Virus record (IMG/VR): IMGVR_UViG_3300046450_001225
Location: 1 to 21,046 of that record
Reading direction: 5' to 3' (one strand)
DNA length: 21,046 nt
Origin: a virus
A program made the translations under genes and the position numbers. The notes beneath the pieces are model-generated. The model saw only the letters and a program-made list of their open reading frames with translations. It had not been told where the DNA came from and did no database searches. Below, one piece after another: positions 14,465-21,046 of this stretch. Numbering within the stretch: position 1 is the first letter of the stretch; the number at the start of each line of letters is the position of its first letter.

Positions 14465-15018
14465 TAACAGAACTAAAAGATGTGGTGGATTGTGTCTTCA
14501 CTAAAAAGACTTGTGAGACTACGGGGTATCTTACACATTGTGCAAAAGGTGAAGAGGTCACGATTCCTTGCGACAACGATTATGATGAGCAGGGAGACAT
14601 AGATGCACACATGCAAACGATTATTGCGGCGGGTTGTGATAGAAACATTGTTGTGTATGACACAGAGTCTGATAGTATGTCAGATAGACTAACCGCACTA
14701 CTATGTGTGATAATGAGCAGGAACCGCTCAGAAATGAGCACTGTATTAAAGATGCGACTACGTCCTACTATTATCTTAGTGGATAAGAAACACGAAGCAT
14801 TTAAACCTAAGCTCAACAATCCACACATTGTATTCTGTGATTTGCAGAGATACGAAAGCTTCTATATTGATCAAATGTGTGCAGCACATGCACCAAAGAA
14901 AAAAGAAATGGTAATTGCCTTGGACGCTCCACACCAATCATTTCTATCAATTGACTCTACTTATGGTAGAGGAGTGGGCGTAATTAATGGTGACCGAGTT
15001 TTACTAGGGAGTATTTAG
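14461..15018 (+). CDS. Hypothetical protein, 185 aa
   Basis: No family recognised. It reads like an alpha/beta protein (IVVYDTESDSMSDRLTALLC, then RPTIILVDKKHEAFKPKLNN, then PHIVFCDLQRYESFYIDQMC) with many cysteines in the first half, not in a clear zinc pattern. GGGGAG four bases ahead of ATG 14461 and the ATGA overlap with the previous gene choose this start over the longer ATG at 14419. It sits between the primase gene and the dNMP kinase gene. Confidence 0.72.
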   Translation: MITELKDVVDCVFTKKTCETTGYLTHCAKGEEVTIPCDNDYDEQGDIDAHMQTIIAAGCDRNIVVYDTESDSMSDRLTALLCVIMSRNRSEMSTVLKMRLRPTIILVDKKHEAFKPKLNNPHIVFCDLQRYESFYIDQMCAAHAPKKKEMVIALDAPHQSFLSIDSTYGRGVGVINGDRVLLGSI

Positions 15019-15019
15019 A

Positions 15020-15766
15020 GTGCAGATTATTGGAATTGCTGGTTCAGCCAGAGCCGGAAAAACAACTTGTGCGAACTTTATCGTTGGTACTAAGATGAAA
15101 TCATTAGGTATGATTGACGAGTTCAAGATTGATGAGAACGGAAAGCTTTTCGTACAGGCAGATGAGATTCAGGATGATGACTCTATTATTAATGTCAGCC
15201 GTGAATTTAACGCTAAGAACAACGTAAGGAACCCAGAGTTTGAATTGTGGGCACAGCATGACTTGTGGCCTCACGTTAAAGTCTATTCTTTAGCGGACCC
15301 ACTTAAGTTCTTCATGATGGACACCTTTGGTTTAACGGTAGAACAATGCTTTGGTGAAGACAAGTACACTGAAATCGATATGGAGTGGGACCGGGTACAG
15401 TTCTTACCCGGAGCCACTAAAAAGAAGGGGAAGATGACTGCCCGAGAGGGAATGGAAGTTGTTGGTTCCTGTTTTATTAGACAGGTACAAGAAGATGTAT
15501 TAGTTAGTGCTGCACTAGTTAAAATGATGAGAGAGCTGCCAGGCATTGCTATTGTTGATGATGTACGAGCAGACTTTGAAGCCGCCGGTATTCAAGAGGC
15601 TGGTGGTAAAGTGGTTCGACTAACTCGTGGTCTAAGCAAGAATATCTCCGAACAAACAATCGACAAGATCGAACCGGACTTTCTGCTTGACAATGACAAT
15701 ATGTCAATTGATGAAGCACATGCTGAACTACTAGCAACCCTGAAAGGTTGGGAATATGAAGTGTAG
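15020..15766 (+). CDS. Deoxynucleoside monophosphate kinase (T4 gp1-like)
   Basis: A 248-residue P-loop kinase close in length to T4 gp1 (241). P-loop GSARAGKTT is at 8-16. The strand-helix SLADPLKFFMMDTFG is the family's acceptor-side motif (A.PLK...FG). Near the end, IVDDVRADFEAAGIQEAGGK with following VVRLTRG is the family's (S/D)DVRF.NEA...GG.V.R.R block. It would phosphorylate deoxynucleoside monophosphates, feeding phage DNA synthesis. The start is GTG 15020, with GGAG eight bases upstream; the previous gene ends at 15018. Substrate range, and any tolerance of modified bases, is not visible. Confidence 0.85.
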   Translation: MQIIGIAGSARAGKTTCANFIVGTKMKSLGMIDEFKIDENGKLFVQADEIQDDDSIINVSREFNAKNNVRNPEFELWAQHDLWPHVKVYSLADPLKFFMMDTFGLTVEQCFGEDKYTEIDMEWDRVQFLPGATKKKGKMTAREGMEVVGSCFIRQVQEDVLVSAALVKMMRELPGIAIVDDVRADFEAAGIQEAGGKVVRLTRGLSKNISEQTIDKIEPDFLLDNDNMSIDEAHAELLATLKGWEYEV

Positions 15767-16901
15767 ACCAACGGTCTCCAAAAGCTCAATGGATAATGTA
15801 AATACGTGTGAGCTACGCTATTTCTATGAGTACATACTGAAGTATCGCGGCGAAGGCGGCGTAAAGACAGTTATGGGAAGTGCTATTCACTGCGTTGCAG
15901 AGTCACTTGCTAGAGTTAAGCTGAATATCCAGAATGGAAGCACAGACTTTTTCATTGAGATGGATGACATTGGTCGAGTTGATTATAACCCTGAGACTTG
16001 GATGACTCCCCGGACGTTATCTGATATTGAGGTTGACACAATCAACAAGAACCGTAAGAACAAGAGCAACTTCAAAGATCAGAACAAGATTGAGTATGGT
16101 GCTGTACGACACGGTGAAGCATTGGTGGAAGAGTTAATTGAGAGAGCCTTCCAGCATTATGAACTACCTCGACTCATTGCTGAAGCAAAAGAGAAGGGAA
16201 AAAAAGACCCATTCGAAAGAAACTATCGAGAGTATTCATGGATGCTGTTTGAACAGTTTGATCCCAGAGTACAAAACGTAGTAGACGTTGAATTTGACTT
16301 TGAGCTACCTCTTCCATATGAGTGGGCCAAAGATGAAAATGGAGACTATATTAAGCTCAAGGGGTTTATTGACCTTATTACAGAGCCAGAACCCGGCGTA
16401 CTTGTTATCACGGACTACAAGACTGGCGAAAGAGTTAATTTTCCCAGTTTTGAAACGAAAACATACCGAGACATCAAAAAAGACCTTCAGCTTAGTATGT
16501 ACTGTCATGCACTACAAACACTCTTTCCCGACAAAATGATTATTGCTAATCTATTCTTTGTTCGTGATGGTGGAGTGTTCTCTGTTACCTTTGATGCTAA
16601 TGAGAATGCTGTCAACGTTAACCAGATTGTAGAAGAGCACTTGGAAAAGGTTCGTGGGTGTGTAACTCCAACCTTACTATCTCCTGTGATTGCAACGGCT
16701 TCTCAGGAAACCATCGATAACTTTCAGTTTAAGGATACCCGAAATGGAACCATTAGTTCCGCCTGTATGTATCTTTGTCCCGCTTTTAAGAGTAAGCAGT
16801 TCGGTTCTGATTGTGATTGTAAGTTCCTAAGCTCTAAGATTGCGGAAATCGGAATGGACGCTGTTGAAGAACAATATAAAAAGGGCAACTTTGAAGTTTA
16901 G
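15756..16901 (+). CDS. RecB/Cas4-type PD-(D/E)XK nuclease
   Basis: A 381-residue nuclease. The opening SSMDNVNTCELRYFYEY is the S.S...F..CP..Y.Y box of this group, with C18. Further motifs: GSAIHCVAES (H45, E49), LKGFIDLI (D206), VITDYKTG (D220, K222) and QLSMYCHAL (Q245, Y249), the full motif set. At the C-terminus C337, C341, C353 and C355, with C18, could bind an iron-sulfur cluster as in Cas4 and AddB, though spacing differs from the standard C-x2-C. No CRISPR array or Cas gene is present, so an end-resecting recombination exonuclease is more likely. The gene overlaps the kinase gene by 11 bases and precedes the polymerase gene. Confidence 0.85.
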   Translation: MKCRPTVSKSSMDNVNTCELRYFYEYILKYRGEGGVKTVMGSAIHCVAESLARVKLNIQNGSTDFFIEMDDIGRVDYNPETWMTPRTLSDIEVDTINKNRKNKSNFKDQNKIEYGAVRHGEALVEELIERAFQHYELPRLIAEAKEKGKKDPFERNYREYSWMLFEQFDPRVQNVVDVEFDFELPLPYEWAKDENGDYIKLKGFIDLITEPEPGVLVITDYKTGERVNFPSFETKTYRDIKKDLQLSMYCHALQTLFPDKMIIANLFFVRDGGVFSVTFDANENAVNVNQIVEEHLEKVRGCVTPTLLSPVIATASQETIDNFQFKDTRNGTISSACMYLCPAFKSKQFGSDCDCKFLSSKIAEIGMDAVEEQYKKGNFEV

Positions 16902-16910
16902 GGAACAACT

Positions 16911-18590
16911 ATGATTTCTTTTATCACAACTGACTATTCACTATGTTCAACGTTTAAGCCTGAGAACATGAGTAATCAATGTATTTTGTGTGACACAAAC
17001 CTTAGTGGAGTGGTGGAATACTACAACGAGTGTAAGAAGAAGAAGCTTAAGCCAGTTATTGGGTATCGTGGTGATGAAATCTATGTGGCCCTAAATAAGG
17101 AAAACTATGATGAGTTGTTGCAGGCATTCTCAAATGATAGAGTTCCCGACGTATTGACTATTTTAGGTGCTCCATTTAGTAAGCTAGCGAATCTAGTTAC
17201 TGATAGTTATTACCCATACGCCCCAAATGAGGATGCTTGGGAACTAGCTAAGGAATATATTCGAGGATTAGGTGCCACAGCTAACACAATGATTGGGATT
17301 ACCCCATACAGCTCTGAGGCTGACAACGGCCTGAGAGACCTTCTAAGAGACCTAGCGAAGCATCTAGGACTCAAGACATGTGTGGTAGATAGCGTCCATT
17401 ACGACTCATATACGGAGGTCTCAGGGGAGACTGAGTACGAACCCCACAAAGATCACCAGATTTTGGTCTGTCATAGGACAAAAAAGAACATTGATCAGTC
17501 CGCAGAGATGCCTGATGAGTACAAGCGTTTCTTTTTAAGTAAACAATACTTCCCACAGGACTGGTCAAACCTAAACGAGTACGATGGCTGTCGCTGGATC
17601 GTTGACACAGTAGAAGAGTATGAGATTTTAGCTGAACCTCAACTTCCTCACTTTGACAATGCTACAAAAACCTTAACTAATCTAGCTAGAGAAGGCTGGA
17701 GAGAAAAGGAAATGTCGAAGCATGCAGACTGGCCAGTGTATAGAGACAGGATTAAAGAAGAGATTGGGGTTATTAATCAGTCTGGCTTCTCTGCTTACTT
17801 CTTAGTATTAGAGGACGTATGTAAATGGATTGATGCACAGGGCTGGATGAGAGGTCATGGTCGTGGTTCTGCTGGTGGTTGTCTAATCTCATATTTGACA
17901 GGTATTACTAAAGTAGACCCTCTGCATTATGATTTGCTTTTCGAGCGTTTTTTCTCAGAGGACAGAGCTAAAGCACGTCAGTTACCCGATATTGATATTG
18001 ACGTTCCTAAGTTTAAAAGACAGGCTATCTTCACATATCTACAAGAGACGTATGGACATGACTCTGTTGCACAGATGGTAACCTTCGCTGCATTACAGGG
18101 GAGATCAGCGTTAACTGCGACACTCAAGTTTAATGATTCATGTAGCTTTAGTGAGATTAAAGAGATTACTGAGCTATTACCCCACAAGGATAAAGTTAGT
18201 GATCAGATGGAGACTGTTAGTGAGCATAGCTTGATTCGCTGGACTCTGGACTACTTACCTGAGAAGTTAGCTAACTATGCTAGAGTTGAGGATGGTAAAA
18301 TTGTAGGAGACTACGCTCTTGAGTTTGAACAGGCTATTCGTCTGGAGAAGCTCAAAGTAGAGACTAGTAAGCACGCTTCGGCCATTATCGTGTATAACGG
18401 CAAGATTCAAGATGTGTGTCCTATGATTAAGGATAAGTCAAGCGATGAAAAGATTACTGGATTATCAATGTCTGATGGTGAGGCAGTTGGGCTTGTCAAG
18501 TTGGATTTGCTCGGGCTCGCAACGCTGGATAAGTTGATGCTTATTAATAAGTTACTAAAGGCGAAAGAGGAGAAGAATGTCAAGTCTTGA
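16911..18590 (+). CDS. dnaE: DNA polymerase III alpha subunit (DnaE), N-terminal part of a split gene
   Basis: 559 residues covering the PHP and palm regions. Residues 1-240 align with the PHP domain but are degenerate: the usual HSxYS and TDHGN metal motifs read TTDYS and CDTNLSG, while SVHY (161-164) remains. Palm motifs: GRGSAGGCLISYLTGITK (317-334), LFERFF, then LPDIDID with D360 and D362 (E. coli D401, D403), SKHASAIIV, and VKLDLLGLATL with D532 (E. coli D555). So the full catalytic triad is in this half. It stops at KAKEEKNVKS, just where the linker to the fingers begins. The start has GGGA seven bases upstream. The rest of the protein begins at 20019 after a ~1.4 kb insertion. No intein end is seen. 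Confidence 0.93.
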   Translation: MISFITTDYSLCSTFKPENMSNQCILCDTNLSGVVEYYNECKKKKLKPVIGYRGDEIYVALNKENYDELLQAFSNDRVPDVLTILGAPFSKLANLVTDSYYPYAPNEDAWELAKEYIRGLGATANTMIGITPYSSEADNGLRDLLRDLAKHLGLKTCVVDSVHYDSYTEVSGETEYEPHKDHQILVCHRTKKNIDQSAEMPDEYKRFFLSKQYFPQDWSNLNEYDGCRWIVDTVEEYEILAEPQLPHFDNATKTLTNLAREGWREKEMSKHADWPVYRDRIKEEIGVINQSGFSAYFLVLEDVCKWIDAQGWMRGHGRGSAGGCLISYLTGITKVDPLHYDLLFERFFSEDRAKARQLPDIDIDVPKFKRQAIFTYLQETYGHDSVAQMVTFAALQGRSALTATLKFNDSCSFSEIKEITELLPHKDKVSDQMETVSEHSLIRWTLDYLPEKLANYARVEDGKIVGDYALEFEQAIRLEKLKVETSKHASAIIVYNGKIQDVCPMIKDKSSDEKITGLSMSDGEAVGLVKLDLLGLATLDKLMLINKLLKAKEEKNVKS

Positions 18591-18984
18591 AAAAAACGGC
18601 CCAATCCTGTTTGTGAAACCTTTTGCATCAGCGGACGCCTTAGAGATTGGTTCTTGTTTAAATGCACAAGAAGCTTATGTCCTAGAGAGAGTCTATCCTG
18701 ATTATTCTGTAACCTGCCTAAACAAAGACGGAAAGCTCAATAAGCAACACTTGGGCCAGTTTAAGACAGAGTCTGCTCTTTTTCAAGAGATTGTGCTGAT
18801 GGGAAAACAGTGTGCTGATTTATTGAGGGTAGACTATATCGAGTGGAGCAAAACACTATATCGTGCAGGAGATGAGAACCTTGCGTTTGTTTGGTGTACT
18901 CCCGCTTTTGGAAAGATCATATCTTCTCCTAAAAATCTGAAGAGATTTCGCAGCATTGTGGAGGAAATCAGTGAAAAGATTTAA
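18577..18984 (+). CDS. Hypothetical protein, 135 aa, inside the polymerase split
   Basis: No family recognised. A soluble mixed protein starting MSSLEKNGPILFVKPFASAD, with a strand-rich middle (EAYVLERVYPDYSVTCLNKD) and a helical end (KNLKRFRSIVEEISEKI). It has an AGGAG a few bases ahead of ATG 18577 and overlaps the end of the polymerase N-part by 14 bases. Its position between the two polymerase halves makes it either cargo of an inserted element or a gene that moved into an existing gap. Confidence 0.72.
   Translation: MSSLEKNGPILFVKPFASADALEIGSCLNAQEAYVLERVYPDYSVTCLNKDGKLNKQHLGQFKTESALFQEIVLMGKQCADLLRVDYIEWSKTLYRAGDENLAFVWCTPAFGKIISSPKNLKRFRSIVEEISEKI
18960..18964 (+). promoter_or_regulatory. 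Ribosome binding site selecting GTG 18971
   Basis: GGAGG lies six bases ahead of GTG 18971, the standard spacing. The in-frame ATG at 18956 lies before this site and has none of its own, so the shorter GTG-start product is favoured. Confidence 0.7.
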
Positions 18985-19174
18985 AGTTTTCTTATGTGCG
19001 TATGATGGACAAATCAACACAAGACTATTTGAGCTATTAGCACTAGACGAAGAACTGGTTAGATCAGTGGCTAGTTTAACTATTGACACGATGTGGCCAG
19101 ACTCAACCAGTTCCAGTATACTTATTGATGAGAGTAGACTGTGCCTTGATATGTTAGAACCGAGTATGAATTAA
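18971..19174 (+). CDS. Small hypothetical protein, 67 aa, GTG start
   Basis: No family recognised. It reads MKRFKVFLCAYDGQINTRLF and ends LDMLEPSMN. The start is set by the GGAGG noted above and overlaps the previous gene by 14 bases. The frame ends at TAA 19172-19174, where an HNH-like fragment opens in another frame. A frameshift joining the two is possible in principle (CLDMLEP would sit where many HNH proteins have SLDRID), but the upstream residues show no HNH features, so I treat it as separate. Confidence 0.6.
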   Translation: MKRFKVFLCAYDGQINTRLFELLALDEELVRSVASLTIDTMWPDSTSSSILIDESRLCLDMLEPSMN

Positions 19175-19304
19175 TGACAAACATCAAATCGAGGGGAACG
19201 TACAGTGGGTACACAAGGCCGTTAACCAATTAAAAATGCAGCTAAAAAACGACGTATTTTTAGACTGGATAGAAAAAATCTATAACTATAGGATAAAACA
19301 ATGA
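19170..19304 (+). pseudogene. Remnant of an HNH homing endonuclease C-terminus
   Basis: A frame open from after TGA 19167 to TGA 19302-19304 reads INDKHQIEGNVQWVHKAVNQ and then LKMQLKNDVFLDWIEKIY. The GNVQWVHKAVNQLK core followed by an FLDWIEKI helix matches the ends of phage HNH homing endonucleases (GNVQWVHKDINxMK...F...C..I). There is no upstream start (only ATG 19236, leaving 22 residues), and the catalytic HNH part is missing. Its stop overlaps the start of the exonuclease gene as ATGA. It lies between the polymerase halves, the usual kind of target for homing endonucleases. The match is from memory of the family, not from a search. Confidence 0.68.
19290..19298 (+). promoter_or_regulatory. 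AGGATAAAA leader of the exonuclease gene, repeated before the second polymerase half
   Basis: The nine bases AGGATAAAA lie two bases before ATG 19301. The identical nine bases lie immediately before ATG 20019 (20010-20018). Each supplies an AGGA ribosome site. The shared leader may be chance, or may come from one copied junction when the polymerase gene was split. Confidence 0.5.
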
Positions 19305-20011
19305 AAAAATCACATATCGCCGTGCTAGATCTAGAATCGAGCGGCCTTTCTCCTATCAGCGTAGGAGAATATAAAAAGGCACAGATTACAGAAATATCCA
19401 TAACGATGATGGACGCCAACACGTTGGAGATAAGCAAAAATAACACGTTCAACAGCCTCGTTTGGATAGAGCAAGACCTAGACAGGTGCGAAGAACTGGG
19501 GTTAGAGCCCCTATCTGATAAACTAGCCGAAAAAACCCATAAGAACAAAGACGAGCTTTTAAAGGCCCCAAAGGAAGAAATTGTTTGGGAGAAGATGAAG
19601 CAGTTCTTGACCAAGTTTAAGACTGGAAATTCAAAGTGGAACCGGCCAATTTTATCAGGTTGGAACGTATCTGGATACGATCGAAAGCTTCTGGACGAAA
19701 GGTGTCGTCGGTACAAAGACTGGGATGAAAAGACTCAGCAAAACACTTTATTTAGTCCCAAACTAGAGATAGATATGATGTATTTCTACTATTTATTGGT
19801 AGAGAATATCCCCAGTGTAAATTCTATCTCTCTTGATAATGCTCGTACAATGTATGATCTGCCCTCGACAGACTTAAACCACACGGCAAAAATCGACACA
19901 CTAGAAACGGCTTTAATCTTGCAAAAAAATATGCGGTGGTTACGCAAGTTATCCTCAAGAAAGAAGTTCGAAGGAACTATGTCTAACACCAATATTAATG
20001 ATTACCTTTAG
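19301..20011 (+). CDS. DEDDh 3'-5' exonuclease (DnaQ-like), candidate proofreading subunit
   Basis: A 236-residue DnaQ-fold exonuclease with all catalytic motifs: ExoI VLDLESSGL (D10, E12), ExoII LSGWNVSGYDRKLL (N122, D127), ExoIII HTAKIDTLETA (H194, D199). The ExoII glycine-tryptophan in place of GHN is a small departure. DnaE-type polymerases have no intrinsic proofreading exonuclease and use a separate epsilon protein or the PHP domain. Here the PHP is degenerate and this gene lies between the two polymerase ORFs, so it is likely the proofreader. The tail (MSNTNINDYL) has no clear clamp-binding motif. The start has AGGA seven bases ahead and overlaps the HNH fragment's stop. Its TAG ends eight bases before the next start. 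RNase T-like tasks remain possible. Confidence 0.87.
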   Translation: MKKSHIAVLDLESSGLSPISVGEYKKAQITEISITMMDANTLEISKNNTFNSLVWIEQDLDRCEELGLEPLSDKLAEKTHKNKDELLKAPKEEIVWEKMKQFLTKFKTGNSKWNRPILSGWNVSGYDRKLLDERCRRYKDWDEKTQQNTLFSPKLEIDMMYFYYLLVENIPSVNSISLDNARTMYDLPSTDLNHTAKIDTLETALILQKNMRWLRKLSSRKKFEGTMSNTNINDYL

Positions 20012-20018
20012 GATAAAA
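20010..20018 (+). promoter_or_regulatory. AGGATAAAA ribosome site of the second polymerase half
   Basis: AGGA lies five bases ahead of ATG 20019, and the full nine bases equal those before the exonuclease gene. The site shows that the second half has its own translation start and need not be read through or spliced from the first. Confidence 0.6.
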
Positions 20019-21046
20019 ATGATTGATTTCTACAGTCTGCCAAGCGACAAAAAAACCTGGGATTTGCTTGCAACAGGCAAGACCGCTGGTGTCTTCCAGC
20101 TAGATAATGAAAACTTAGGCGGTAGATTTGCTCGAAAGATTCGTCCAGAGAGCATTGAGGATATTGCTGCTATTACCACTATTATCCGTCCTGGTACATT
20201 AAATGCTGAGATGGAAGATGGTGAGTCAGCAGCTATTCATTATGAGAGACGACATAGAGGCGTTGAGCCAGTTGAAAGCTTTCATGAGTTGTTGGACGAC
20301 ATCCTGTTAGACACACAGCAGATTATTCTCTATCAGGAACAGACAATTAGAATTGCTAGGCAACTAGCTGGTTTTGATGGTGCTCAAGCTATGAAACTGA
20401 TGAAAGGTATCGGTAAGAAAAAAGCCGACCTTATCATGGCACTTGAGAAAGACTTTGTATCAGGCTGTGTTAATAACAACATTAAAGAGGAAGACGCACA
20501 GAAAATCTTTGACGTTATCAAGAAGTCTGCACGTTACTCCTTTAATAAGTCACATGCTGTGTGTTACTCTGAGTTGAGCTATTGTGATGCGTTTGCTAAG
20601 GCTAATGAGACAATCACATTCTATGTTGCTTCATTACAGATGGCTAGACATAAGACTGATAGCAAGACTCAAATCAAGAAGCTAGTTAAAGAGGCGGCAA
20701 CACTAGATATTGTATGTAAGCCACCAAGACTAGAAAATTGCTATGTGGATTTCACCGAGGTAGGAGACAAGATTTACTTTGGTATCTCTAACATTAAGGG
20801 GATTGGAGAAAAGAAGGCTCAAGAGATTGTAGATATGGCACCCGGACCAAAGACTTGGTACGAATGCCTGTTTCAAATCTTGGCGGCAGGAAAATCCACA
20901 GCACTAGGGTCTATTAAGGCTGGAGTGTTTGCTAGATACAAGGTTCCTGTTCGTCGTCAAATTGATGACTTTAATAACCTGAGTCTCCTATCTATTGGAG
21001 AAAAAAAGTATGCTATTGAGCACTATCGAGAGTTTACTGATGCTGT
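20019..21046 (+). CDS. dnaE: DNA polymerase III alpha subunit (DnaE), C-terminal part of a split gene, runs off the window
   Basis: At least 342 residues without a stop at the right edge. It begins MIDFYSLPSDKKTWDLLATG, which aligns with the IPLDDxxTxxLLxxG block that directly follows the end of the first half in intact DnaE. Then come TAGVFQLDN, TTIIRPGTL, ILYQEQTIRIA, KLMKGIGKKKADLI, ARYSFNKSHAVCYSELSY and the second helix-hairpin-helix GISNIKGIGEKKAQEIV. These are the fingers, clamp-proximal and DNA-binding parts. The FNKSH site, where the cyanobacterial DnaE split intein lies, is uninterrupted, so this is a different break point. The clamp-binding tail and OB domain would lie beyond the window. 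It must assemble with the product of 16911-18590 to form a working enzyme. Confidence 0.93.
   Translation, partial: MIDFYSLPSDKKTWDLLATGKTAGVFQLDNENLGGRFARKIRPESIEDIAAITTIIRPGTLNAEMEDGESAAIHYERRHRGVEPVESFHELLDDILLDTQQIILYQEQTIRIARQLAGFDGAQAMKLMKGIGKKKADLIMALEKDFVSGCVNNNIKEEDAQKIFDVIKKSARYSFNKSHAVCYSELSYCDAFAKANETITFYVASLQMARHKTDSKTQIKKLVKEAATLDIVCKPPRLENCYVDFTEVGDKIYFGISNIKGIGEKKAQEIVDMAPGPKTWYECLFQILAAGKSTALGSIKAGVFARYKVPVRRQIDDFNNLSLLSIGEKKYAIEHYREFTDA

Noticed and set aside
15756-16901. Part of a CRISPR-Cas adaptation locus because of the Cas4-like nuclease
   Set aside because: No repeat-spacer array, Cas1 or Cas2 is present; the gene lies in a phage replication run.
18971-19304. One HNH gene broken by a single frameshift across 18971-19174 and 19170-19304
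   Set aside because: The upstream ORF shows no HNH core and has its own GGAGG and GTG start; only a vague LDMLEP likeness supports joining them.
16911-21046. Split intein joining the two polymerase halves
   Set aside because: No intein N-terminal Cys/Ser block ends the first half, and no intein C-terminal HN plus Cys/Ser opens the second; the second half begins with its own ribosome site and ATG.
1-21046. Bacterial chromosomal origin because of DUF1501 and RecA
   Set aside because: Gene packing, overlapping small unknown genes, short primase, dNMP kinase, split DnaE and HNH elements together fit a phage better; a prophage state cannot be excluded from this window.

Overview
The window reads as an internal piece of a tailed dsDNA phage genome, probably from a phage of Planctomycetes or a related host. 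Evidence for phage: nearly all genes lie on the + strand, packed with ATGA/TAATG overlaps. There are many small proteins without recognisable family. A compact replication/recombination set (RecA-like recombinase, DnaB-like helicase, short zinc/TOPRIM primase, dNMP kinase, RecB-type nuclease, DnaE-type polymerase) lacks the chromosomal neighbours expected in a bacterium. Evidence for the host: three consecutive Tat-signal DUF1501 proteins, a family especially abundant in Planctomycetes; the third matches the planctomycete form of the family closely as I remember it. The host assignment is an inference.

Layout. 1-1050: the end of a truncated gene, a structured non-coding stretch, tRNA-Gly(GCC), a minus-strand HNH endonuclease whose 3' end runs into that tRNA, then tRNA-Gly(UCC). 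1066-5312: a phosphomannose-isomerase-type cupin followed by three DUF1501 genes, probably an accessory module acting on sugars or the cell surface. 5305-9390: small early-type genes, including a metallophosphoesterase, a two-helix membrane protein, a SLOG-like protein, an FmdB-type zinc ribbon and several unknowns. 9353-16901: recombination and replication genes. 16911-21046: a DnaE-type DNA polymerase III alpha subunit split into two separate ORFs, with the second running off the window.

The polymerase split is the most striking structure. The N-terminal ORF (559 aa) carries a degenerate PHP domain and all three catalytic aspartates. The C-terminal ORF resumes, with almost nothing missing, at the next conserved block. 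Between them sit two small unknown ORFs, a short frame that looks like the last ~40 residues of an HNH homing endonuclease, and a complete DEDDh 3'-5' exonuclease that could be the proofreading partner. The parts together suggest that a homing element broke the polymerase gene and left behind a stable split polymerase with an in-line proofreader.

Genes likely work together as follows: helicase and primase (overlapping genes) drive the fork; the split polymerase plus exonuclease copy DNA; RecA-like protein, the small PD-(D/E)XK nuclease and the RecB-type nuclease handle recombination; the dNMP kinase feeds nucleotide synthesis. No SSB, clamp, clamp loader, terminase or structural gene is recognisable in this window.
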